From a methanogenic archaeon (lineage in GTDB: Archaea > Thermoplasmatota > Thermoplasmata > Methanomassiliicoccales > Methanomethylophilaceae), in assembly GCA_902787415.1 (NCBI GenBank), contig CADAGG010000056.1:1-7092 (forward strand): a stretch of DNA of 7,092 bases, in the 5' to 3' direction. Position 1 is the first letter of the stretch. Every line of letters begins with the position of its first letter. A program made the translations under genes and the position numbers. The notes below the pieces were generated by a model. The model worked only from the letters and a program-made list of their open reading frames with translations. It had not been told where the DNA came from and made no database searches. Shown piece by piece: positions 5,332 through 7,092 of this stretch.

Positions 5332-7092
5332 TCAGAGCAGGTCGGTCCTGGTCCAGATGGTGATCTCGGCGGGGAGCTTGGCGATCTTGCCCTTGTTCTT
5401 TCCCACCAGGGTCTTGATTCCCTTTCCGGACGAGATGTCGAGGATGTTCTGCGAGATGACACCGTCGAACACGATGGTGGTGATGTTCTCGGCGGAGGAG
5501 TCCTTCAGGTAGTTGGCGAGGTTCTTGACCTCGACCTTGTCGAGGATGTTGCCCTCGGCGTCGATGAGCACGGAGTTCTTGGTTCCGGAGATCTCGGACA
5601 GGATGGCCCTGTAGTTCTCCTGCTCCTCGGTGAGGACCTTGTCCTTCTTGGAGGTCTTCCTCTTGACGGGTGCCCTGATGGCCTTCTTGGGCTCTTCCTC
5701 AGCAGGTTCCTCTGCCTTCTCCTCGACGGGTTCTTCGGCGGCAGGCTCCTCTTCGACGGATTCCTCCTTCACTTCGGGGACCTCCTCGACGGGCTCCTCT
5801 GCGGTCTCGGCGACCTCTTCCTCGACGGGTTCCTCGGCGACGGGCTCCGCAACGGGCTCCTCGATCTTCTCCTCGGCGACCTCGACCTCGTCGATGACGA
5901 TCTCGCCCTCCCCGGTCTCGGTGATCACGGATTCGGTCTCGGGCTCCTCGTCGGCGAACCTCCTCCTTACCCTGACGGGCTTCTCCTCTGCGGTCTCCTC
6001 GTCGAACTCGGAGTCCCTCCTGGAGAATTCTCTCTTCTTCCTCTCGAACCTCCTTCCGGTGACGCCCATCTCCTCGGCGGTCTCCTCCGCGGACCTCCTG
6101 GTGTGGCGCTCGCGGCGGTTCCTTCCCCTGGAGTCCTCGTCGTCTCCGCGCTGGCGGCGCTCGCGGCGGTTCCTGCCGAAGCGGGAATCCTCCTCGGAAT
6201 CGTCGCCGTTGGCCCTGCGGATCTTGAAGGAGCGCTCCTCCTCTGCGGGTTCCTCCTCCTGGACGAACTCCTCCGCGTTCTTGCGGACGTGGCGGTCCCT
6301 GAGGTCGTTCTCGGCGTCCTCGGACAGCTCCTTCTCCTCGAAGGAGAGTCCGTTCATCTCCATGTACTGGTCGCCGGGCACCTTGTTGCGCAGGCATTTG
6401 ACCAGCTGTTTGGCGGAGAGCTCCTCGACCTCGTGGGCGCGGGGTGCGCGGGCGACGTAGTCGATGTCTGCGGTCTGGAAGAGCTCCCTGAGGATGAGCT
6501 CTCCTCCCCTGTCGCCGTCGACGAAGGCGGTGGTGACCCTCTCCTTGGAGAGGTCCTGCACGGACTTGGGGATGTTGGTTCCCTCGACGGCGATGGCGTT
6601 CTTGATTCCGGCCCTGAGGAGGTTGAGGACGTCGGACCTGCCCTCGACGATGATGATCGCCTCGGAGTTCTTCACGTTGGGTCCGGCGGGGCAGCGCTCC
6701 TTGCCGTAGGTGGTGATCTCCTCGACCTGCAGGGACTCCCTGATGTTCTGGGTGAGGTTGGAACCGCTTCCCTTGGCCTGGTCCATGAGGATGCCGAGGA
6801 GCTCCTTGGCACGCTCTGCGATCTGCTCCCTCTTGGTGACGCGGACGTCCTCGATGCCGATGACCTTGATGGATGCCTTGCAGGGACCGACGCGGTCGAT
6901 GGTCTCGAGGGTGGCGGCGATGATCGCGGTCTCGACCTGGTCGAGGGACGAGGACATGTAGATGATACCCTCGGACTTTCCGCCCTTGGATACGATCTCG
7001 ACTTCCACCCTTCCGATCCTGCCGGATTTCTGGAGGTCCCTCAGGTCGAGGTTGTCGCCGAGCAGACCTTCGGTCTGTCCGAAAATGGCACC
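5332..7092 (-). CDS. dnaG: DNA primase-like protein DnaG, archaeal type (5' end missing)
   Basis: The frame is open to the right edge, so the GTG at 7006-7008 is internal; 586 residues are visible and perhaps 20-25 are missing. Numbering from the edge, the start GAIFGQTEGLLGDNLDLRDLQ is the conserved N-terminal region of archaeal DnaG. The TOPRIM core follows, with VEGRSD (E150) and FVDGDRGG (D192, D194), which bind the catalytic metals, then VARAPRAHEVEEL. The last 100 residues (LSEISGTKNSVLIDAEGN to the end) are the archaeal C-terminal domain. Archaeal DnaG can make primers and in several archaea is a stable part of the RNA exosome, bound through Csl4. The protein is longer than the usual 400-450 residues because of a charged, low-complexity insert of about 218 residues (bases 5635-6288) before the C-terminal domain. 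The stop is TGA, 12 bases before the LonB-like gene. Confidence 0.92.
   Translation of the reverse strand, partial: GAIFGQTEGLLGDNLDLRDLQKSGRIGRVEVEIVSKGGKSEGIIYMSSSLDQVETAIIAATLETIDRVGPCKASIKVIGIEDVRVTKREQIAERAKELLGILMDQAKGSGSNLTQNIRESLQVEEITTYGKERCPAGPNVKNSEAIIIVEGRSDVLNLLRAGIKNAIAVEGTNIPKSVQDLSKERVTTAFVDGDRGGELILRELFQTADIDYVARAPRAHEVEELSAKQLVKCLRNKVPGDQYMEMNGLSFEEKELSEDAENDLRDRHVRKNAEEFVQEEEPAEEERSFKIRRANGDDSEEDSRFGRNRRERRQRGDDEDSRGRNRRERHTRRSAEETAEEMGVTGRRFERKKREFSRRDSEFDEETAEEKPVRVRRRFADEEPETESVITETGEGEIVIDEVEVAEEKIEEPVAEPVAEEPVEEEVAETAEEPVEEVPEVKEESVEEEPAAEEPVEEKAEEPAEEEPKKAIRAPVKRKTSKKDKVLTEEQENYRAILSEISGTKNSVLIDAEGNILDKVEVKNLANYLKDSSAENITTIVFDGVISQNILDISSGKGIKTLVGKNKGKIAKLPAEITIWTRTDLL
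5689..5862 (-). repeat. dnaG: Degenerate acidic EEPVxE repeats in dnaG
   Basis: This part of dnaG encodes about 58 residues made of Glu, Pro, Val and Ala in loosely repeated units (EEPVAEPVAEEPVEEE, then EEPVEEVPEVKEE, then AAEEPVEEKAEEPAEEEP). On the plus strand the same units appear as CGACGGGTTCCTC-like repeats. Unit length varies, so this is a degenerate repeat, probably prone to slippage. Confidence 0.75.
6105..6174 (-). repeat. dnaG: Direct 19-base repeat encoding GRNRRER twice in dnaG
   Basis: An identical 19-base stretch occurs at 6105-6123 and 6156-6174, a spacing of 51 bases or exactly 17 codons. It encodes GRNRRER in both copies. The flanks RQRGDDEDSR and HTRRSAEE are less alike. 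It looks like a small in-frame duplication within the basic half of the charged insert. Confidence 0.7.

Noticed and set aside
4571..5512. A 313-codon open frame on the plus strand across the LonB-like gene and the end of dnaG
   Set aside because: It crosses two clearly coding genes on the other strand and has no recognisable domain or promoter; it is a product of high GC content.
5630..6460. A 276-codon Ser-rich open frame on the plus strand opposite dnaG
   Set aside because: It is the reverse complement of Glu/Arg codons in the charged insert; Ser-rich low complexity is the expected shadow of GAG/GAA runs, and the dnaG frame is well supported.
7006..7008. GTG as the start codon of dnaG
   Set aside because: The frame continues upstream to the window edge and encodes the conserved GAIFGQTEGLLGD segment of archaeal DnaG, so the GTG is an internal Val.
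1..7092. A defence island, CRISPR array, mobile element or RNA gene
   Set aside because: I saw no spaced repeats, transposase, integrase, terminal inverted repeats, or tRNA/rRNA-like segments; gaps between genes are all under 90 bases. The PLD-like protein is exported, unlike PLD nucleases of defence systems.

Overview
The window looks like a piece of chromosome from a GC-rich archaeon. The case rests on three things. There is a DnaG of the archaeal, exosome-linked type (TOPRIM core plus an archaeal C-terminal domain). There is the tail of an archaeal-type triosephosphate isomerase. Two genes start directly at the predicted transcription start, about 26 bases downstream of TATA-like boxes. 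The mix of genes (Sel1-repeat protein, LonB-related ATPase, secreted phospholipase D-like protein, TGA/TAA stops only) suggests Thermoplasmatota, perhaps a host-associated Methanomassiliicoccales relative. That placement is inference; the sequence contains no 16S rRNA.

Layout. Five genes read rightward: the last 42 codons of tpiA (1-129); a large secreted, membrane-anchored phospholipase D-like protein with lamin-tail and PKD-like domains (216-2222); a GNAT N-acetyltransferase (2253-2708); a protein made of four Sel1-like repeats (2734-3357); and a small protein resembling a bacterial PH-like domain (3401-3742). Two genes read leftward and meet them head-on at a strong GC hairpin (3758-3777): a LonB-related AAA+ ATPase with no peptidase or membrane segments but with a zinc ribbon (3787-5319), and upstream of it dnaG (5332-7092), whose 5' end lies beyond the right edge. 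No gap exceeds 90 bases. I saw no tRNA, rRNA, CRISPR array or insertion sequence.

How the parts relate. dnaG and the LonB-like ATPase are 12 bases apart and almost certainly co-transcribed, which makes the ATPase a candidate partner of the primase/exosome protein. The PLD-like and GNAT genes are 30 bases apart with a Shine-Dalgarno sequence between them, so they are probably one transcript. The Sel1 and PH-like genes each seem to have their own promoter and a leaderless mRNA. The most unusual items are the protease-less LonB-type ATPase and the DnaG carrying a charged insert of about 218 residues.
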